Positions 18,997-30,343 of a stretch of DNA of 64,000 bases are shown here, piece by piece. The stretch's first letter is position 1. Each line of letters starts with the position of its first letter. A program made the position numbers and the translations under genes. Source of the DNA: Buttiauxella noackiae ATCC 51607 (GTDB taxonomy: Bacteria; Pseudomonadota; Gammaproteobacteria; Enterobacterales; Enterobacteriaceae); NCBI RefSeq assembly GCF_001654865.1, contig NZ_LXEO01000017.1, positions 124,001 to 188,000 of the forward strand. Reading direction: 5' to 3'. Below the pieces are notes generated by a model. That model was not told the DNA's origin. It saw nothing but the letters and a program-made list of their open reading frames with translations, and did no database searches.

Positions 18997-19026
18997 AAAA
19001 AGCGTGCCAGCGATGGCACGCTTTTT
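18997..19026. terminator. Bidirectional terminator between yebQ and htpX
   Basis: AAAAAGCGTGCCA pairs with TGGCACGCTTTTT around GCGA. It has A runs before and T runs after, so it works for both converging genes. Confidence 0.92.
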
Positions 19027-19041
19027 CATTGCGACTTACGA

Positions 19042-19923
19042 CTACTTCAAATATTCGCCGTTACGCAGCGCTTCAATACGCTTATCCAGCGGCGGGTGAG
19101 TCATGAACAATTCACTCATAGACTTCGCCTTACCATTGATACAAAACGCCATCATGCTGCTGGCTTCTTGCGGTTCATAGCTGGTTTTCAGGCGCTGCAG
19201 TGCGGCAATCATTTTTTCACGACCGACCAACTTTGCAGATCCGGCATCAGCATGGAATTCACGATGACGTGAGAACCACATTGTGATGATGCTCGCCAGA
19301 ATACCAAATACCAGTTCCAGTACGGTCGCAATAGCAAAATAGACAAACGGGTTGCCGTTGTTGCTCTCACCTTCATCCCGATTACCAGACAAGAAGCCAG
19401 AAGCGACTTGCGCGATGATACGAGAAATAAAGATTACGAAGGTGTTCACCACGCCCTGAATAAGCGTCATGGTTACCATGTCGCCATTCGCGATATGGCT
19501 GATTTCGTGTGCGATAACCGCTTCTGCTTCATCACGGCTCATGTTCTGCAGAAGGCCGGTGCTCACTGCAACAAGCGATGCATTACGACGAGCGCCAGTG
19601 GCAAACGCATTAATATCTGGCGCATGGTAAATAGCCACCTGCGGCATCGCGATACCCGCTTGCTGAGACTGTTGGCGCACTGTTTCCATCAGCCAGCGCT
19701 CTGTTTCATTACGTGGTTGCTCAATCACTTCCCCGCCCACTGAACGCAATGCCATCCATTTGGACATCAGTAAGGAGATGATTGAACCACCAAAGCCAAA
19801 CAACACCGCCATGATCATCAGACCCTGTACGCTGCTCGACTGGATCCCCGTCAGGCTTAGCACTAGCCCGAAAACGACCATGACTGCCAGGTTGGTCAAC
19901 AGGAAAAGCCCGATACGCATCAT
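19042..19923 (-). CDS. htpX: Membrane zinc metalloprotease HtpX
   Basis: M48-family protease of the inner membrane that helps FtsH degrade damaged membrane proteins. The zinc motif HEISH is at about residue 139 and the third ligand Glu lies in [12 protein letters not shown]. Four hydrophobic stretches are visible. I start at 19923 (MMRIGLF), giving 293 residues as in E. coli, with GAGGT upstream; an ATG at 19956 would add eleven residues with no homology. In E. coli transcription is induced by CpxR. Confidence 0.95.
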   Translation of the reverse strand: MMRIGLFLLTNLAVMVVFGLVLSLTGIQSSSVQGLMIMAVLFGFGGSIISLLMSKWMALRSVGGEVIEQPRNETERWLMETVRQQSQQAGIAMPQVAIYHAPDINAFATGARRNASLVAVSTGLLQNMSRDEAEAVIAHEISHIANGDMVTMTLIQGVVNTFVIFISRIIAQVASGFLSGNRDEGESNNGNPFVYFAIATVLELVFGILASIITMWFSRHREFHADAGSAKLVGREKMIAALQRLKTSYEPQEASSMMAFCINGKAKSMSELFMTHPPLDKRIEALRNGEYLK

Positions 19924-20084
19924 AATTTTCTTTTTACCTCGGTTAAAAATACGCATTCTGCGTTACCCCACATCGTAGGGGCAAGCTTGCTATTTTCAAG
20001 CATTCATCGTTGCCAAGTAGTTAATAATACATAACTTTACATTTAAGAAGAGGTTGATTTACGCGGCTTGATGGAGATAAAAAA

Positions 20085-20110
20085 AACGGGCACAAAATTT
20101 TGTGCCCGTT
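20085..20110 (-). terminator. Rho-independent terminator of proQ-prc
   Basis: AACGGGCACAAAA and TTTTGTGCCCGTT form a perfect inverted repeat. On the minus strand it is followed by a run of eight Ts, immediately after the prc stop. Confidence 0.92.
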
Positions 20111-20117
20111 GGAGGAG

Positions 20118-22166
20118 TTACTTAGCAGGAGCGGGTTGCTCAGCTGGTTTATCTTGCTGCATTTTTGCAAAATCCAGCGCGATATGAACCGTTTCATCGA
20201 GATAAGGATCAGGTTCCTGATAGTCCTTCGGCAGGTCGTCGAGTTTCTTCAACGGCGCTTTTCCTTCTCGTTTATAGCGGTCATTAATCCGCTCCAGGCG
20301 CGTAGCATCATCTTCCTGATTCTCTTTCTCGCGCTGAGCAAGATTCAGGGAAACAATATTACGTTTATCTTTCAGGGCATTGAAGCGAGCAATATCCTTC
20401 ATGATGTACTGGAACTCAGGATCGGCTGCTATTCTATCCTGGTGCAGTTTAAGCAACTGCGGCTCAAACTGAGTCAGATCGCCTGACTTAACGTAGGTAG
20501 CGGCGTTAATGCTATCCCAGGGGAGCGCATTATCTTCAAACTTCTCACCAGTCTCAGTCTCTTCAGTACCGGTAGGCATCATGATGTCCGGCGTTACACC
20601 TTTACGCTGAGTACTTCCGCCATTAATACGGTAGAACTTCTGGATAGTGTATTGCACAGAACCAAGCGCAGGCCATTCCGGACGCAGCATCTGGTCATAA
20701 ATACGATTCAAAGAACGGTACTGTTGAACAGTGCCTTTACCGAAGGTAGGCTCACCTACAATCAGCGCACGACCATAGTCTTGCATTGCTGCTGCGAAGA
20801 TTTCAGAAGCTGAAGCACTGAAACGGTCAACCATTACAACCAGCGGACCTTTGTAGTAGACAACGCCGTCAGTATCGCTATCTTCACGCACTTTACCGTT
20901 GTTATCACGTACCTGAACAACTGGGCCACTTGGGATAAACAGGCCAGAAAGTGAGACAGCTTCGGTTAATGCACCGCCGCCGTTAGAGCGTAAATCGATG
21001 ATCACGCCCTTCACGTTCTGTTTTTCCATCTTCTGAAGCTGGACTTTGACATCATCTGTCAGACCAACGTAGAAGCCCGGAATATCCAACACACCCACTT
21101 TATCTTTACCAACCGTTTTTATCGTCAATTTGACGGCGCGATCTTCAAGGCGAATGCGTTCACGAGTTAACGTAACTACACGTGTTTTAGTCCCCTTACC
21201 TGCAGGTAAGATTTCCAGGCGAACCTTGCTACCTTTTGGCCCTTTGATCAGCGCAACAACATCATCAAGACGCCAGCCGATCACATCAACCATAGGTTTG
21301 CCTGTTTGGCCGACGCCAACAATACGGTCACCAACGGTAATCGTTTTGCTTTTCGCAGCAGGGCCACCCGCTACCATCGAGTTGATAACCGTGTAGTCAT
21401 CGTCCATTTGCAGCACGGCACCAATACCTTCCAGAGATAAACTCATTTCGGTATTGAATTGTTCTGTATTACGTGGCGATAAGTAATTGGTATGCGGGTC
21501 GATTTCGTGGGCAAAGGCGGTCATCGCAAGCGAGAAAACATCTTCGCTATTGGATTGAGCCAGACGGCGAATGGCGAACTGATAACGCTTGGTCAGCGTT
21601 TCGCGAATTTCCTGATCGGTTTTGCCGGTCAGTTTCAGGCTCAGCTCGTCAAACTTAACTTTGCTATCCCACAGGGAATTTAACTCTGTAACGTTTGCAG
21701 GCCACGGCGATTTGCTGCGGTCGACGTTAAAGGTATCGTTACCCGTGAAATTCATTGGTTTTTCCAGCACCTTTAACGCGTATTGATAACGTTCAAAACG
21801 ACGTTGTTGGGCCAGATTGTAGAGATCGTAAAATACGTCCAGTTTCCCAGTGCGCAATTCATCGCCAATCTGTTTTTTCCGCGACATAAACTGCTCAACG
21901 TCACTGGCAAGCAGCACGTTGTGGCTATAGTCGAGGAGGTTTAGGTAGCGATCGAAAATTTTTGCGGAAAAATTTTCATCCAGGTCAAACTGACGATAAT
22001 GCGAGCGGGTGAAGCGTGAAGTTACACGCTCACTCACTGTTGCATGCTGTGTCTCTTCCTTTAACTGCGGGATTTGAGAAACTTGCGTGATGTTTTCGAC
22101 GGCCAGTGCGCTACCTGCAAGAAACAACAGACTAGCGACAGCCGTACGCTTAAAGAATTTGTTCAT
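20118..22166 (-). CDS. prc: Tail-specific periplasmic protease Prc (Tsp)
   Basis: S41 serine protease that degrades ssrA-tagged and other periplasmic proteins with nonpolar C-termini and trims PBP3 (FtsI); with NlpI it controls MepS. A signal peptide covers the first 22 residues (ending SALAVE). A PDZ domain is at about 240-320, the catalytic domain follows with Ser in DRFSASASE and Lys in PTFGKGT, and a C-terminal DUF3340 helical region closes the protein. At 682 residues it has the exact E. coli length. It follows proQ by 20 bases. Confidence 0.97.
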   Translation of the reverse strand: MNKFFKRTAVASLLFLAGSALAVENITQVSQIPQLKEETQHATVSERVTSRFTRSHYRQFDLDENFSAKIFDRYLNLLDYSHNVLLASDVEQFMSRKKQIGDELRTGKLDVFYDLYNLAQQRRFERYQYALKVLEKPMNFTGNDTFNVDRSKSPWPANVTELNSLWDSKVKFDELSLKLTGKTDQEIRETLTKRYQFAIRRLAQSNSEDVFSLAMTAFAHEIDPHTNYLSPRNTEQFNTEMSLSLEGIGAVLQMDDDYTVINSMVAGGPAAKSKTITVGDRIVGVGQTGKPMVDVIGWRLDDVVALIKGPKGSKVRLEILPAGKGTKTRVVTLTRERIRLEDRAVKLTIKTVGKDKVGVLDIPGFYVGLTDDVKVQLQKMEKQNVKGVIIDLRSNGGGALTEAVSLSGLFIPSGPVVQVRDNNGKVREDSDTDGVVYYKGPLVVMVDRFSASASEIFAAAMQDYGRALIVGEPTFGKGTVQQYRSLNRIYDQMLRPEWPALGSVQYTIQKFYRINGGSTQRKGVTPDIMMPTGTEETETGEKFEDNALPWDSINAATYVKSGDLTQFEPQLLKLHQDRIAADPEFQYIMKDIARFNALKDKRNIVSLNLAQREKENQEDDATRLERINDRYKREGKAPLKKLDDLPKDYQEPDPYLDETVHIALDFAKMQQDKPAEQPAPAK

Positions 22167-22186
22167 GCCCGGGTCTGGCCTCCGTT

Positions 22187-22867
22187 TCAGAACTGCAAGT
22201 GTTCTGCGCGTACGATCATTGCCATACCAGAAGTCAGCTGTACACGGACGCCATCTTTGGTAATTTCCAGTACGGTGGCATCCATCGCGTTATTACCCGC
22301 TTTGACTTTGATTGCCTGACCCACCTGCAAAGCAGAAATGTCTGTAACCGGAGTGCGTTTTTCTTCACGCGGAGCTTGCGGCGCCGGTTTTTCTACACGA
22401 GGTTTACGTTCTGTAGCTTCTGGACGACGCGGAGCAGGACGAGGCTTGCGTTCGCGGCGAGGCTTATCAGTAACGGTTTCGCCCTTAGCAATAGCCGCTT
22501 CACGTTTTTTCGCTTGCTGCTCTGCACGCTGTGCCTGAACACGAGCTTTTGCTTCTTCAAGCTGCTTACGAGCATGCTCAACGTGCTGCTCATCGAGTTC
22601 ACCACAAGGGTTACCGTCGAGATCAACACGGATTGCGCCGACTTTGATACCGTACAGGTAACGCCAGCTTGAAGTGTAAAGACGTAACGCGGAACGAAGT
22701 TGAGTTTTACTGAGACTCATCTCCCCTTCAACGCGCGCGACCAAATCCTGGAAGATACCAATCTTCAGGGGGCGGGCTTCACCTTCAGCGCTAAAGCACT
22801 GTGGGAAACGCTCTGCCAAAAAGGCGATGACTTCTTTGCTACTATTCAACTTAGGTTGATTTTCCAT
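22187..22867 (-). CDS. proQ: RNA chaperone ProQ
   Basis: Global RNA-binding protein of the FinO/ProQ family that stabilises small RNAs and mRNA 3' ends, first found through osmotic activation of ProP. The FinO domain spans residues 1-120 ([29 protein letters not shown]). A basic, disordered linker rich in Arg, Lys and Pro follows, then a Tudor-like C-terminal domain ([15 protein letters not shown]). Length 226 is slightly below E. coli because of the linker. AGGAAATTTC precedes the ATG. Confidence 0.96.
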   Translation of the reverse strand: MENQPKLNSSKEVIAFLAERFPQCFSAEGEARPLKIGIFQDLVARVEGEMSLSKTQLRSALRLYTSSWRYLYGIKVGAIRVDLDGNPCGELDEQHVEHARKQLEEAKARVQAQRAEQQAKKREAAIAKGETVTDKPRRERKPRPAPRRPEATERKPRVEKPAPQAPREEKRTPVTDISALQVGQAIKVKAGNNAMDATVLEITKDGVRVQLTSGMAMIVRAEHLQF

Positions 22868-22971
22868 GAAATTTCCTGATTACAACGGAGTTGCCAACAA
22901 TCCGCAGGCATGAACAGGCGACATTATAATGACGCTATCGGCAAATGCCACGTTATCCGTTGTTTATCATG

Positions 22972-23460
22972 CTAACGAGTGAAGAATTTTTTAAAATCCG
23001 TATCGGCAAGCGTCAGCGAAAGCTGCGTTACCAGTTGAGATAAGCCGAGTTGGTCTTCAGGTGTGAAGCGCCCGAACTCCGTGCTATCAATGTCCAGAAC
23101 ACCTATTAACTCGCCATTTACCGTCAGTGGCAGGACAATTTCGGAGTTGCTGGCAGCGTCACAAGCGATGTGACCATCAAAAGCATGCACATCTTCGATG
23201 CGCTGGATGCTTTTAGTGGAAACCGCTGTACCGCAAACACCTTTTCCTACCGGGATACGGACGCAAGCAATCTTGCCCTGGAAAGGTCCCAGAACCAGAG
23301 TCTCGCCTTCTAATAGATAAAAACCTGCCCAGTTAACGCCTTCGAGACGTTCGAACAGCAACGCGCTGGTATTTGCCAACGTCGCCAAAAAGCTTGTTTC
23401 ACCTGCCATTAATGCACTGAAATCGCGGTTCAAGTCCGCGTAAAATTGTTCTTTGTTCAT
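22972..23460 (-). CDS. msrC: Free methionine-(R)-sulfoxide reductase (fRMsr)
   Basis: GAF-domain enzyme (formerly YebR) that reduces free L-methionine-(R)-sulfoxide using thioredoxin. Three conserved cysteines are visible in KIACVRIPVG, GKGVCGTA and GHIACDAASNSE, the latter two being resolving/catalytic positions in the family. At 162 residues it is a little shorter at the C-terminus than the E. coli protein. No strong ribosome site is apparent at the start. Confidence 0.94.
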   Translation of the reverse strand: MNKEQFYADLNRDFSALMAGETSFLATLANTSALLFERLEGVNWAGFYLLEGETLVLGPFQGKIACVRIPVGKGVCGTAVSTKSIQRIEDVHAFDGHIACDAASNSEIVLPLTVNGELIGVLDIDSTEFGRFTPEDQLGLSQLVTQLSLTLADTDFKKFFTR

Positions 23461-23631
23461 TGATTAACCATAGTATGTTGTCTTACTCAACTGCATAGCA
23501 TAGTAAAATAAGCATTAAATGCCTTATGCCACAAGGTGTATCATTCAATGAATTACTATACGCTTAACGAATATTTCATAACTCATTGAGATACCCCATG
23601 CACCAGCGGTTTTCCCTGTTTACGATGACAC

Positions 23632-24876
23632 ATGAAAATACACGCCATTAGCCATGCTGTACCGCAGGCACGTTATCAGCGTTGCCCCCAATGCGATACA
23701 CTTTTCTCGTTACCGTCGGTTAAATCCTCGCAGAGCGCGTATTGCCCGCGCTGCGATGCCAAAGTTTACCATGGGCGCGATTGGTCACTTACTCGTCTGG
23801 CCGCTATGGCAATTGCCATGCTATTGCTGATGCCTGTCGCTTTTTCCGAGCCTCTGGTACGCATCTATTTATTGGGGACGCGAATAGATGCCAACTTATT
23901 TCAGGGCATATGGCAGATGACTAGCCAGGGTGATCCCCTCACAGCCGCAATGGTGTTGTTCTGTGCGGTGGGTGCGCCTGCAACATTAGTTGCCGCTATC
24001 GTTTACCTCTACTTTGGTAATATTCTTGGGATGAATTTACGCCCGGTATTACTCATGCTTGATAAGCTCAAAGAATGGGTAATGTTAGATATTTATCTGG
24101 TCGCTATCGGTGTGGCCTGCATCAAAGTCAGAGAGTTTGCATTTATTCAACCAGGCGTGGGTCTTGTGGCATTTATCGCATTAGTGGTGCTGAGCCTATT
24201 GACGCTAATTCACCTGAATGTAGAACAGTTATGGGCTCGCTTTTATCCCCAGCGACCTCCTCGAGCATGGAGTCCCCAATTACGAGTTTGCCTGGGATGC
24301 CATTTCACAGGAGTGCCTGACAACCGTGGGCGCTGCCCGCGTTGCCATGTACCGTTAAGAGCTCGCCGTCGCCACAGCTTACAAAAATCCTGGGCAGCAT
24401 TAATTGGTTCGTTAATTTTCCTACTGCCTGCCAACTTGCTGCCAATTTCGATTCTTTACGTCAATGGTTCACGTCAGGAAGATACGATCCTTTCCGGTAT
24501 TATCTCCCTCGCCAGCAGTAATGTTGCCGTTGCCGCAGTAGTTTTCATTGCCAGTATTCTGGTGCCTTTCACTAAGGTCATCGTACTGATTTCATTGCTG
24601 GTAAGCATTCATTTCAAATGCGAGCGAGGACTTAGAACACGAATTTTACTGCTACGCTTTATTACCTGGATTGGCCGCTGGTCAATTTTAGACCTCTTTG
24701 TTATTTCGCTAACGATGTCGCTGGTTAACCGCGATCAATTACTGGCATTTACTATGGGACCTGCTGCGTTTTATTTTGGCGCAGCGGTTATTTTAACTAT
24801 TCTTGCAGTCGAATGGCTGGATAGCCGACTACTTTGGGACGCACATGAGTCAGGAAATGCCCGCTTCACCGACTGA
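23632..24876 (+). CDS. letA: Lipid-transport membrane protein LetA (YebS, PqiA-like)
   Basis: Inner-membrane partner of the LetB MCE tunnel in phospholipid transport across the periplasm. Two PqiA-type modules each have a zinc-ribbon-like cysteine set, CPQCDTLFS with CPRCDAKVY and CLGCHFTG with CPRCHVPL, followed by groups of four membrane segments. At 414 residues it is slightly shorter than the E. coli protein at the N-terminus, because the E. coli start region is not conserved. The ribosome site is weak. The last 32 bases overlap letB. Confidence 0.93.
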   Translation: MKIHAISHAVPQARYQRCPQCDTLFSLPSVKSSQSAYCPRCDAKVYHGRDWSLTRLAAMAIAMLLLMPVAFSEPLVRIYLLGTRIDANLFQGIWQMTSQGDPLTAAMVLFCAVGAPATLVAAIVYLYFGNILGMNLRPVLLMLDKLKEWVMLDIYLVAIGVACIKVREFAFIQPGVGLVAFIALVVLSLLTLIHLNVEQLWARFYPQRPPRAWSPQLRVCLGCHFTGVPDNRGRCPRCHVPLRARRRHSLQKSWAALIGSLIFLLPANLLPISILYVNGSRQEDTILSGIISLASSNVAVAAVVFIASILVPFTKVIVLISLLVSIHFKCERGLRTRILLLRFITWIGRWSILDLFVISLTMSLVNRDQLLAFTMGPAAFYFGAAVILTILAVEWLDSRLLWDAHESGNARFTD

Positions 24877-27478
24877 AGCGCGAATTAAAACAAAACGCCG
24901 AATTTCGCCCTTCTGGTTACTGCCAATTATCGCCCTGATGATTGCCAGTTGGCTCATCTGGACAACCTGGGAAGAGCGAGGTACCACGGCGACCATTGAT
25001 TTTATTTCAGCCGACGGCATTGTCGCCGGGCGCACCCCTGTACGCTACCAGGGTGTTGAAGTGGGCACGGTGCAAAGCGTCAGCCTAAGTAAAGATCTGC
25101 GCAAAATAGAAGTTAAAATTAGCGTCAAAAGCGATATGAAAGACGCGCTACGTGAAGATACGCAATTTTGGCTGGTGACACCGAAAGCTTCGCTGGCCGG
25201 GGTTTCTGGGCTAGATGCGTTAGTAGGCGGGAATTATATTGGCATGATGCCAGGTAAAGGCGAGCCGCAGGAGCATTTTTCCGCGCTCGATACCCAACCG
25301 AAATATCGCCTGAATAACGGCGAGTTGATGATTCATCTTCATGCTCCTGACTTAGGTTCGCTTAACAGTGGATCGCTAGTTTATTACCGCAAAATCCCGG
25401 TAGGCCGTGTGTATGACTACACCATTAATAACAATAAGCAGGGAGTTACCATTGATGTGCTTATTGAACGCCGCTTCACCCAACTGGTGAAAAAAGGCAG
25501 CCGTTTCTGGAATGTATCCGGCGTAAAAGCTAACGTAAGCCTTTCCGGTGCGCAGGTTCAGCTAGAAAGCCTGGCGGCATTGGTCAACGGCGCTATCGCC
25601 TTCGACTCACCGGAAAACTCAGCCGTAGCCAAAGCGGATGATGAGTTTGGTCTGTATGAAGATTTGGCGCATAGCCAGCGCGGCGTAATCATCGATCTTG
25701 ATTTGCCAAGCGGACAAGGCTTAAACGCGGGTTCAACTGCTCTGATGTATCAAGGACTTGAAGTCGGAACGCTGACCAAACTAAACCTCAATCCAGGCAG
25801 CACGGTAACCGGCCAAATGACGGTAGACCCAAGCGTGGTCAATCTGATGCGGAGCGGAACACGCATTGAGTTACGCAGCCCTAAGATTTCCCTCAGCAAC
25901 CCGAATATCAGCAGCCTGTTAACGGGAAGTACCTTTGAATTGGTGCCCGGTGAAGGTGAACCACAAAACCATTTTGTGGTTTTCCCAAGCGATAAAACGC
26001 TCTTGCAGCAGCCTGATGTTCTGACTCTCAACCTGACGGCACCGGAAAGCTATGGCATAGATGCAGGTCAGCCGATTATTTTGCATGGCGTGCAGGTGGG
26101 GCAGATTCTTGAGTGCACATTATCGGCCAAAGGCGTAACCTTCTCTGCAGCCATTGATCCTGAATATCGGCATTTGATTCAGGGCGACAGCAAATTCGTC
26201 GTCAACAGCCGTATTGATGTGAAAATGGGTATCGATGGCGTTGAACTTTTAGGTGCCAGTGCCAGCGAGTGGATCAACGGCGGTGTCAGAGTCATTCCAG
26301 GTAACAAAGGCGCTATGAAAGAGAGCTATCCGCTCTATGCCAACCTTGAAAAGGCGGTGGAAAACAGCCTGAGCGACCTACCAACAACCACGTTGACGTT
26401 AACGGCGGCCAGCCTACCTGATATTCAGACCGGCTCCGTGGTGTTGTACCGTAAATTCCAGGTTGGGGAAATCATCAGCGTACGTCCCCGGGCTAACAGT
26501 TTTGACATTGATGTAAACATCAAACCGGAATACCGCAGCTTGCTGACCTCCAATAGCGTGTTCTGGGCTGAAGGTGGTGCTCGTGTGCAGCTCAATGGCA
26601 GCGGTCTGACCGTCCAGGCCTCCCCGCTTTCGCGTGCCTTAAAAGGGGCTATCAGTTTCGACAACTTAAGTGGCGCCAGCGTCGGCCTGAAAAAAGGCGA
26701 CAAACGAATGCTGTACGCCTCTGAAACTGCCGCCCGTGCGGTAGGGAGTCAGATCACGCTGCACACTTTCGATGCCGGTAAACTTTCTGCCGGTATGCCA
26801 ATCCGTTATCTAGGCATAAATATTGGGCAGCTTGAGTCGCTGAACCTGACAGCTTCTCGCAGTGAAGTAGAAGCCAAAGCGGTGCTCTACCCTGAGTTTG
26901 TAGAGACATTTGCTCGCAGCGGCACCCGCTTCTCTGTTGTCACTCCGAAAATTTCGGCCTCCGGCGTGGATAATCTCGATACTATTCTCCAGCCGTACAT
27001 AAACGTTGAACCAGGTCGCGGCGCAGCACGCCGTGACTTCGAATTGCAGGAAGCCTCTATTACTGACTCCCGCTATTCAGACGGTCTGAATATCGTTGTC
27101 GAAGTGACTGAAGCAGGCGCACTAAACATCGGCACGCCAGTACTGTTCCGTGGCATCGAAGTCGGTACGGTAACCGGATTAACTCTCGGCAATCTTTCTG
27201 ACCGTGTGATGGTCGGCCTGCGTATCAGCAAACGCTTCCAGCATCTGGTGCGTGATAGCTCCGTATTCTGGCTGGCCTCTGGTTATAGTCTCGATTTCGG
27301 TCTGACGGGTGGTGTAGTGAAAACCGGTACCTTCAACCAGTTCATCCGCGGTGGTATCGCATTCGCCACACCGCCGGGTATACCACTGGCACCGAAAGCG
27401 GAAACGGGTAAACACTTCCTTTTAGAGGAAAGTGAACCTAAAGAGTGGCGTCAATGGGGCACCGCACTGCCTCGCTAA
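24845..27478 (+). CDS. letB: MCE-repeat lipid-transport bridge LetB (YebT)
   Basis: Forms a hexameric tunnel of stacked MCE rings spanning the periplasm between the inner and outer membranes. One N-terminal membrane helix is followed by seven MCE domains; each begins with a hydrophobic strand and a [10 protein letters not shown]-like turn (examples [49 protein letters not shown]). ATG at 24845, inside the letA end, gives 877 residues, the exact E. coli length. An earlier ATG at 24803 is unlikely because it encodes LetA-overlapping residues with no MCE homology. Confidence 0.96.
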   Translation: MSQEMPASPTEARIKTKRRISPFWLLPIIALMIASWLIWTTWEERGTTATIDFISADGIVAGRTPVRYQGVEVGTVQSVSLSKDLRKIEVKISVKSDMKDALREDTQFWLVTPKASLAGVSGLDALVGGNYIGMMPGKGEPQEHFSALDTQPKYRLNNGELMIHLHAPDLGSLNSGSLVYYRKIPVGRVYDYTINNNKQGVTIDVLIERRFTQLVKKGSRFWNVSGVKANVSLSGAQVQLESLAALVNGAIAFDSPENSAVAKADDEFGLYEDLAHSQRGVIIDLDLPSGQGLNAGSTALMYQGLEVGTLTKLNLNPGSTVTGQMTVDPSVVNLMRSGTRIELRSPKISLSNPNISSLLTGSTFELVPGEGEPQNHFVVFPSDKTLLQQPDVLTLNLTAPESYGIDAGQPIILHGVQVGQILECTLSAKGVTFSAAIDPEYRHLIQGDSKFVVNSRIDVKMGIDGVELLGASASEWINGGVRVIPGNKGAMKESYPLYANLEKAVENSLSDLPTTTLTLTAASLPDIQTGSVVLYRKFQVGEIISVRPRANSFDIDVNIKPEYRSLLTSNSVFWAEGGARVQLNGSGLTVQASPLSRALKGAISFDNLSGASVGLKKGDKRMLYASETAARAVGSQITLHTFDAGKLSAGMPIRYLGINIGQLESLNLTASRSEVEAKAVLYPEFVETFARSGTRFSVVTPKISASGVDNLDTILQPYINVEPGRGAARRDFELQEASITDSRYSDGLNIVVEVTEAGALNIGTPVLFRGIEVGTVTGLTLGNLSDRVMVGLRISKRFQHLVRDSSVFWLASGYSLDFGLTGGVVKTGTFNQFIRGGIAFATPPGIPLAPKAETGKHFLLEESEPKEWRQWGTALPR

Positions 27479-27484
27479 TACCTT

Positions 27485-27507
27485 CGCCCCGGTGTCTCAC
27501 CGGGGCG
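27485..27507 (+). terminator. Terminator after letB
   Basis: CGCCCCGGTG and CACCGGGGCG pair around TCT, directly followed by TTTGTGTT. The stem is strong and the T run imperfect. Confidence 0.8.
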
Positions 27508-27550
27508 TTTGTGTTACAATCCCTCCTTCATTTTTTTCTGGACTTCCTTA

Positions 27551-28993
27551 GTGGCTCACTCTCACACCGCCTTTCTCCCGCAAGCTTTTCTTGATGTTAT
27601 TCGCGACGCACTCCCGGCAGATCAAACGCTCGAGAGCTTTATTGAGTATTGCCAGCGCCCGCTGCGTCGCAGCTTGCGTGTTAATACCCTCAAGATTTCG
27701 GTCAGCGATTTTCTTGCGCTGGTCGCCTCTTATGACTGGCATCTGACACCCATTCCGTGGTGCGCAGAAGGGTTCTGGATTGAACGTGATGATGAAGAAA
27801 GCCTGCCACTGGGTAGTACTGCCGAACATTTGAGTGGCTTATTTTACATCCAGGAAGCAAGCTCAATGTTGCCCGTTGCGGCGTTGTTTGCTGACGGTAA
27901 TCAACCGGATCGGATTATGGATGTCGCCGCGGCTCCTGGCTCCAAAACTACACAAATTGCAGCGCGTATGAACAATCATGGCGCGATTCTAGCCAATGAA
28001 TATTCCGCCAGCCGGGTGAAAGTGCTGCACGCTAACATCAGCCGCTGTGGTATCAGCAACGTCGCTTTGACGCATTTCGATGGCCGCGTGTTTGGTGCTG
28101 CGCTCCCGGAGTGTTTCGATGCAATTTTGCTGGATGCGCCCTGCTCAGGTGAAGGTGTGGTACGTAAAGACCCTGACGCCCTGCGAAACTGGACACCAGA
28201 AAGCACCTCCAGTATTGCCGATACGCAGCGTGAACTGATTGCCAGTGCTTTCCATGCGTTGCGCCCCGGGGGTACATTGATCTATTCCACCTGCACTTTA
28301 AACCGTGAAGAGAATCAGCAGATTTGCCAGTGGTTACTGGATGAGTGGCCTGATGCAGTTGAAATCGCCCCGCTTAACGATCTGTTCCCGGAGGCGAATA
28401 AAGCTATTACTGCCGAAGGCTACTTGCATGTTTTCCCGCAAATTTACGATTGCGAAGGATTCTTCGTTGCGCGTCTGCGTAAAACTGCGTCCGTAGAAGC
28501 GCTCCCGGCCCCCGGTTATAAAGTGGGGAAATTCCCGTTTGTACCCATGCATGGGAAGCAAGCTGCGGAAGTCCGCGCGGCAGCAAAACAATCGGGAATA
28601 ATCTGGCAGGATGACCAACAGCTTTGGCAACGAGACAAAGAAATTTGGTTATTCCCGAAAGAGATCGTTTCTTTGTTCGGCCAGGTTCGTTTCTCACGCA
28701 TTGGTTTGCGCCTTGCAGAGCAATACAACAAAGGTTACCGCTGGCAGCATGAGGCCGTCATAGCCCTGGTGCCTGGCGATTCACCGCTAGGATTTGCACT
28801 TACTGAATTTGAAGCGGACGAGTGGTATCACGGTCGCGATATTTACCCCGAATTGCCCCCCGCGCTAAATGAGGTTGTCGTGACATACCAGGGTCAACCT
28901 CTTGGTCTGGCAAGAAAGGTGGGCTCTCGCCTGAAAAATAGCTACCCGCGTGAATTGGTTCGCGACGGAAAACTGTTTGCAGCCAGGGGCTGA
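27551..28993 (+). CDS. rsmF: 16S rRNA (cytosine-1407-C5)-methyltransferase RsmF
   Basis: Methylates C1407 of 16S rRNA with SAM (formerly YebU). The NOL1/Nop2/Sun fold shows the catalytic DAPCSGEG and the second cysteine motif [10 protein letters not shown], with the SAM loop [14 protein letters not shown]-terminal PUA-like extension ends [12 protein letters not shown] choose GTG at 27551, which gives 480 residues and matches the E. coli N-terminus. An upstream GTG at 27509 falls just after the letB terminator stem and encodes unrelated residues. Confidence 0.94.
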   Translation: MAHSHTAFLPQAFLDVIRDALPADQTLESFIEYCQRPLRRSLRVNTLKISVSDFLALVASYDWHLTPIPWCAEGFWIERDDEESLPLGSTAEHLSGLFYIQEASSMLPVAALFADGNQPDRIMDVAAAPGSKTTQIAARMNNHGAILANEYSASRVKVLHANISRCGISNVALTHFDGRVFGAALPECFDAILLDAPCSGEGVVRKDPDALRNWTPESTSSIADTQRELIASAFHALRPGGTLIYSTCTLNREENQQICQWLLDEWPDAVEIAPLNDLFPEANKAITAEGYLHVFPQIYDCEGFFVARLRKTASVEALPAPGYKVGKFPFVPMHGKQAAEVRAAAKQSGIIWQDDQQLWQRDKEIWLFPKEIVSLFGQVRFSRIGLRLAEQYNKGYRWQHEAVIALVPGDSPLGFALTEFEADEWYHGRDIYPELPPALNEVVVTYQGQPLGLARKVGSRLKNSYPRELVRDGKLFAARG

Positions 28994-29104
28994 TGTGTAA
29001 AAAATAGTCACCATGTAGTTTGCAGTTTTTGTACGTTTGTCTACGCTCTACTGTGGGAGACCTTACTGGTCATACCACACGTACTCAGACCCAAGGAGAG
29101 CGAG

Positions 29105-29344
29105 ATGACGAAAACTAGCGTACGAATAGGCATCTTCGAAATTGATGATGCTGAATTACATGGCGAGCAGCAAGGGGACCGCACATTGAGCATCCCTTGT
29201 AAATCCGACCCGGACCTGTGCATGCAACTTGATGCCTGGGATGATGAAACAAGCATTCCCGCCGTCCTCGATGGCGAACATTCAGTCCTCTACCGTCAAC
29301 ATTACGACCAAAAATCTGATGCCTGGGTCATGCGCCTTGCATAA
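29105..29344 (+). CDS. yebV: YebV family small protein (DUF1480)
   Basis: A 79-residue soluble protein of unknown function, one residue longer than E. coli YebV. It contains the conserved stretches VRIGIFEIDD and IPCKSDPDLCMQLDAWD. Acidic, with no membrane segment. A ribosome site AAGGAGAGCG precedes the ATG. Confidence 0.93.
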   Translation: MTKTSVRIGIFEIDDAELHGEQQGDRTLSIPCKSDPDLCMQLDAWDDETSIPAVLDGEHSVLYRQHYDQKSDAWVMRLA

Positions 29345-29353
29345 CTCAAAGTG

Positions 29354-29372
29354 ACCCGTCGCCCAGACGGGT
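29354..29372 (+). terminator. Hairpin after yebV, probable terminator
   Basis: ACCCGTC and GACGGGT pair around GCCCA, followed by an AT-rich stretch without a clean T run. Ten bases after the yebV stop. Confidence 0.5.
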
Positions 29373-29449
29373 TAATTAATTGCCCCTTATTACCCTCTTC
29401 TCGTGACTTACCCTACAATTAAGCCAAACGGTGCAACTTAAAGGCAATC

Positions 29450-29641
29450 ATGTTTGCGTTGGTTTTATTTGTTTGCTATCTGGACGGCGGCTGTGAAGAT
29501 ATCGTAGTAGATGTCTTTAATACTGAACAGCAGTGCCTGTTCGCTATGGATGAGCAGCGGATACGCTCCGGTGGCTGTTTCCCGGTTGAAGATTTTATTG
29601 ATAGTTTTTGGCGCCCGGCGCAAGAATACAGCTCTTTATAG
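29450..29641 (+). CDS. yebW: YebW family small protein (DUF1482)
   Basis: A 63-residue protein matching E. coli YebW. The N-terminal FALVLFVCYL is hydrophobic and could be a short export or membrane signal; cysteines recur in GGCEDIV, QQCLFAM and GGCFPVE. Function unknown. Its stop lies two bases from the pphA stop on the other strand. Confidence 0.9.
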   Translation: MFALVLFVCYLDGGCEDIVVDVFNTEQQCLFAMDEQRIRSGGCFPVEDFIDSFWRPAQEYSSL

Positions 29642-29643
29642 TG

Positions 29644-30288
29644 TTACTGAACCTGCACCATAGTCAGCTTATTACCAAACACCGCACCGGTATCAATATA
29701 GAATTGATTATGAAAATGATTCACTTCTTTGAGCGGTGTATGACCGAAGTAGAACTCATCAGCTCCGTCAATATCTTCGCCTCGCCCCTGTAAATTCTTA
29801 TTGAGCCGCTCCCGACTCCAGACCAGTAAATGTTCATCAACGGGCTGATTCCAGCTGTAATGCGCTGAAGGGTAGTCTGCATGAGCAATAACCAGCGTCT
29901 TGTCATGTGTATGAAGTTCAATAACTAACGGCAAATTGCGGCACTGCAATAAAGCTAGCCGCACATCATGTTGACGCTGTTCTGGCAACTCTCGATACCA
30001 CTCTCCGCCATTCATCTGCCAGAGGATCCCCTCACCTTCATCGAGCGCTTCTAAAGCCATCGCTTCATGGTTGCCCTTCACTGCTTTGAACCACTTATTG
30101 CCGAGTAGAGCCAGGCATCCCGGGCTGTTTGCTCCGCGATCGATAAGATCACCCACCGAGATAAGTAAATCCTGATGGTAGTCAAAATGATGAAGTTTAA
30201 GCTGGCTAATTAATTCAGAGAGGCAGCCGTGTAAATCACCAACAATAAACACATGCCGCCACTCCTCTCCGTCTATTCGCTGATACAT
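29644..30288 (-). CDS. pphA: Protein serine/threonine phosphatase PphA (PrpA-like)
   Basis: Metal-dependent PPP-family phosphatase, active in misfolded-protein signalling in E. coli. All signature motifs are visible: GDLHGC, GDLIDRG, GNHEAMA, a later HADYP and GHTPL near the C-terminus, so the Mn/Fe site should be complete. At 214 residues it is a few residues shorter at the N-terminus than the E. coli protein. Confidence 0.9.
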   Translation of the reverse strand: MYQRIDGEEWRHVFIVGDLHGCLSELISQLKLHHFDYHQDLLISVGDLIDRGANSPGCLALLGNKWFKAVKGNHEAMALEALDEGEGILWQMNGGEWYRELPEQRQHDVRLALLQCRNLPLVIELHTHDKTLVIAHADYPSAHYSWNQPVDEHLLVWSRERLNKNLQGRGEDIDGADEFYFGHTPLKEVNHFHNQFYIDTGAVFGNKLTMVQVQ

Positions 30289-30343
30289 ACCGACCCCACT
30301 TTGTTTATTTATTGCTCAATTATAAACCAGTGGGCGGCAATGG

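Noticed and set aside
30289-30343. SdsR/RyeA small RNAs next to pphA, as in E. coli
   Set aside because: The gap is only 55 bases and I do not find the conserved SdsR 3' hairpin sequence anywhere near.
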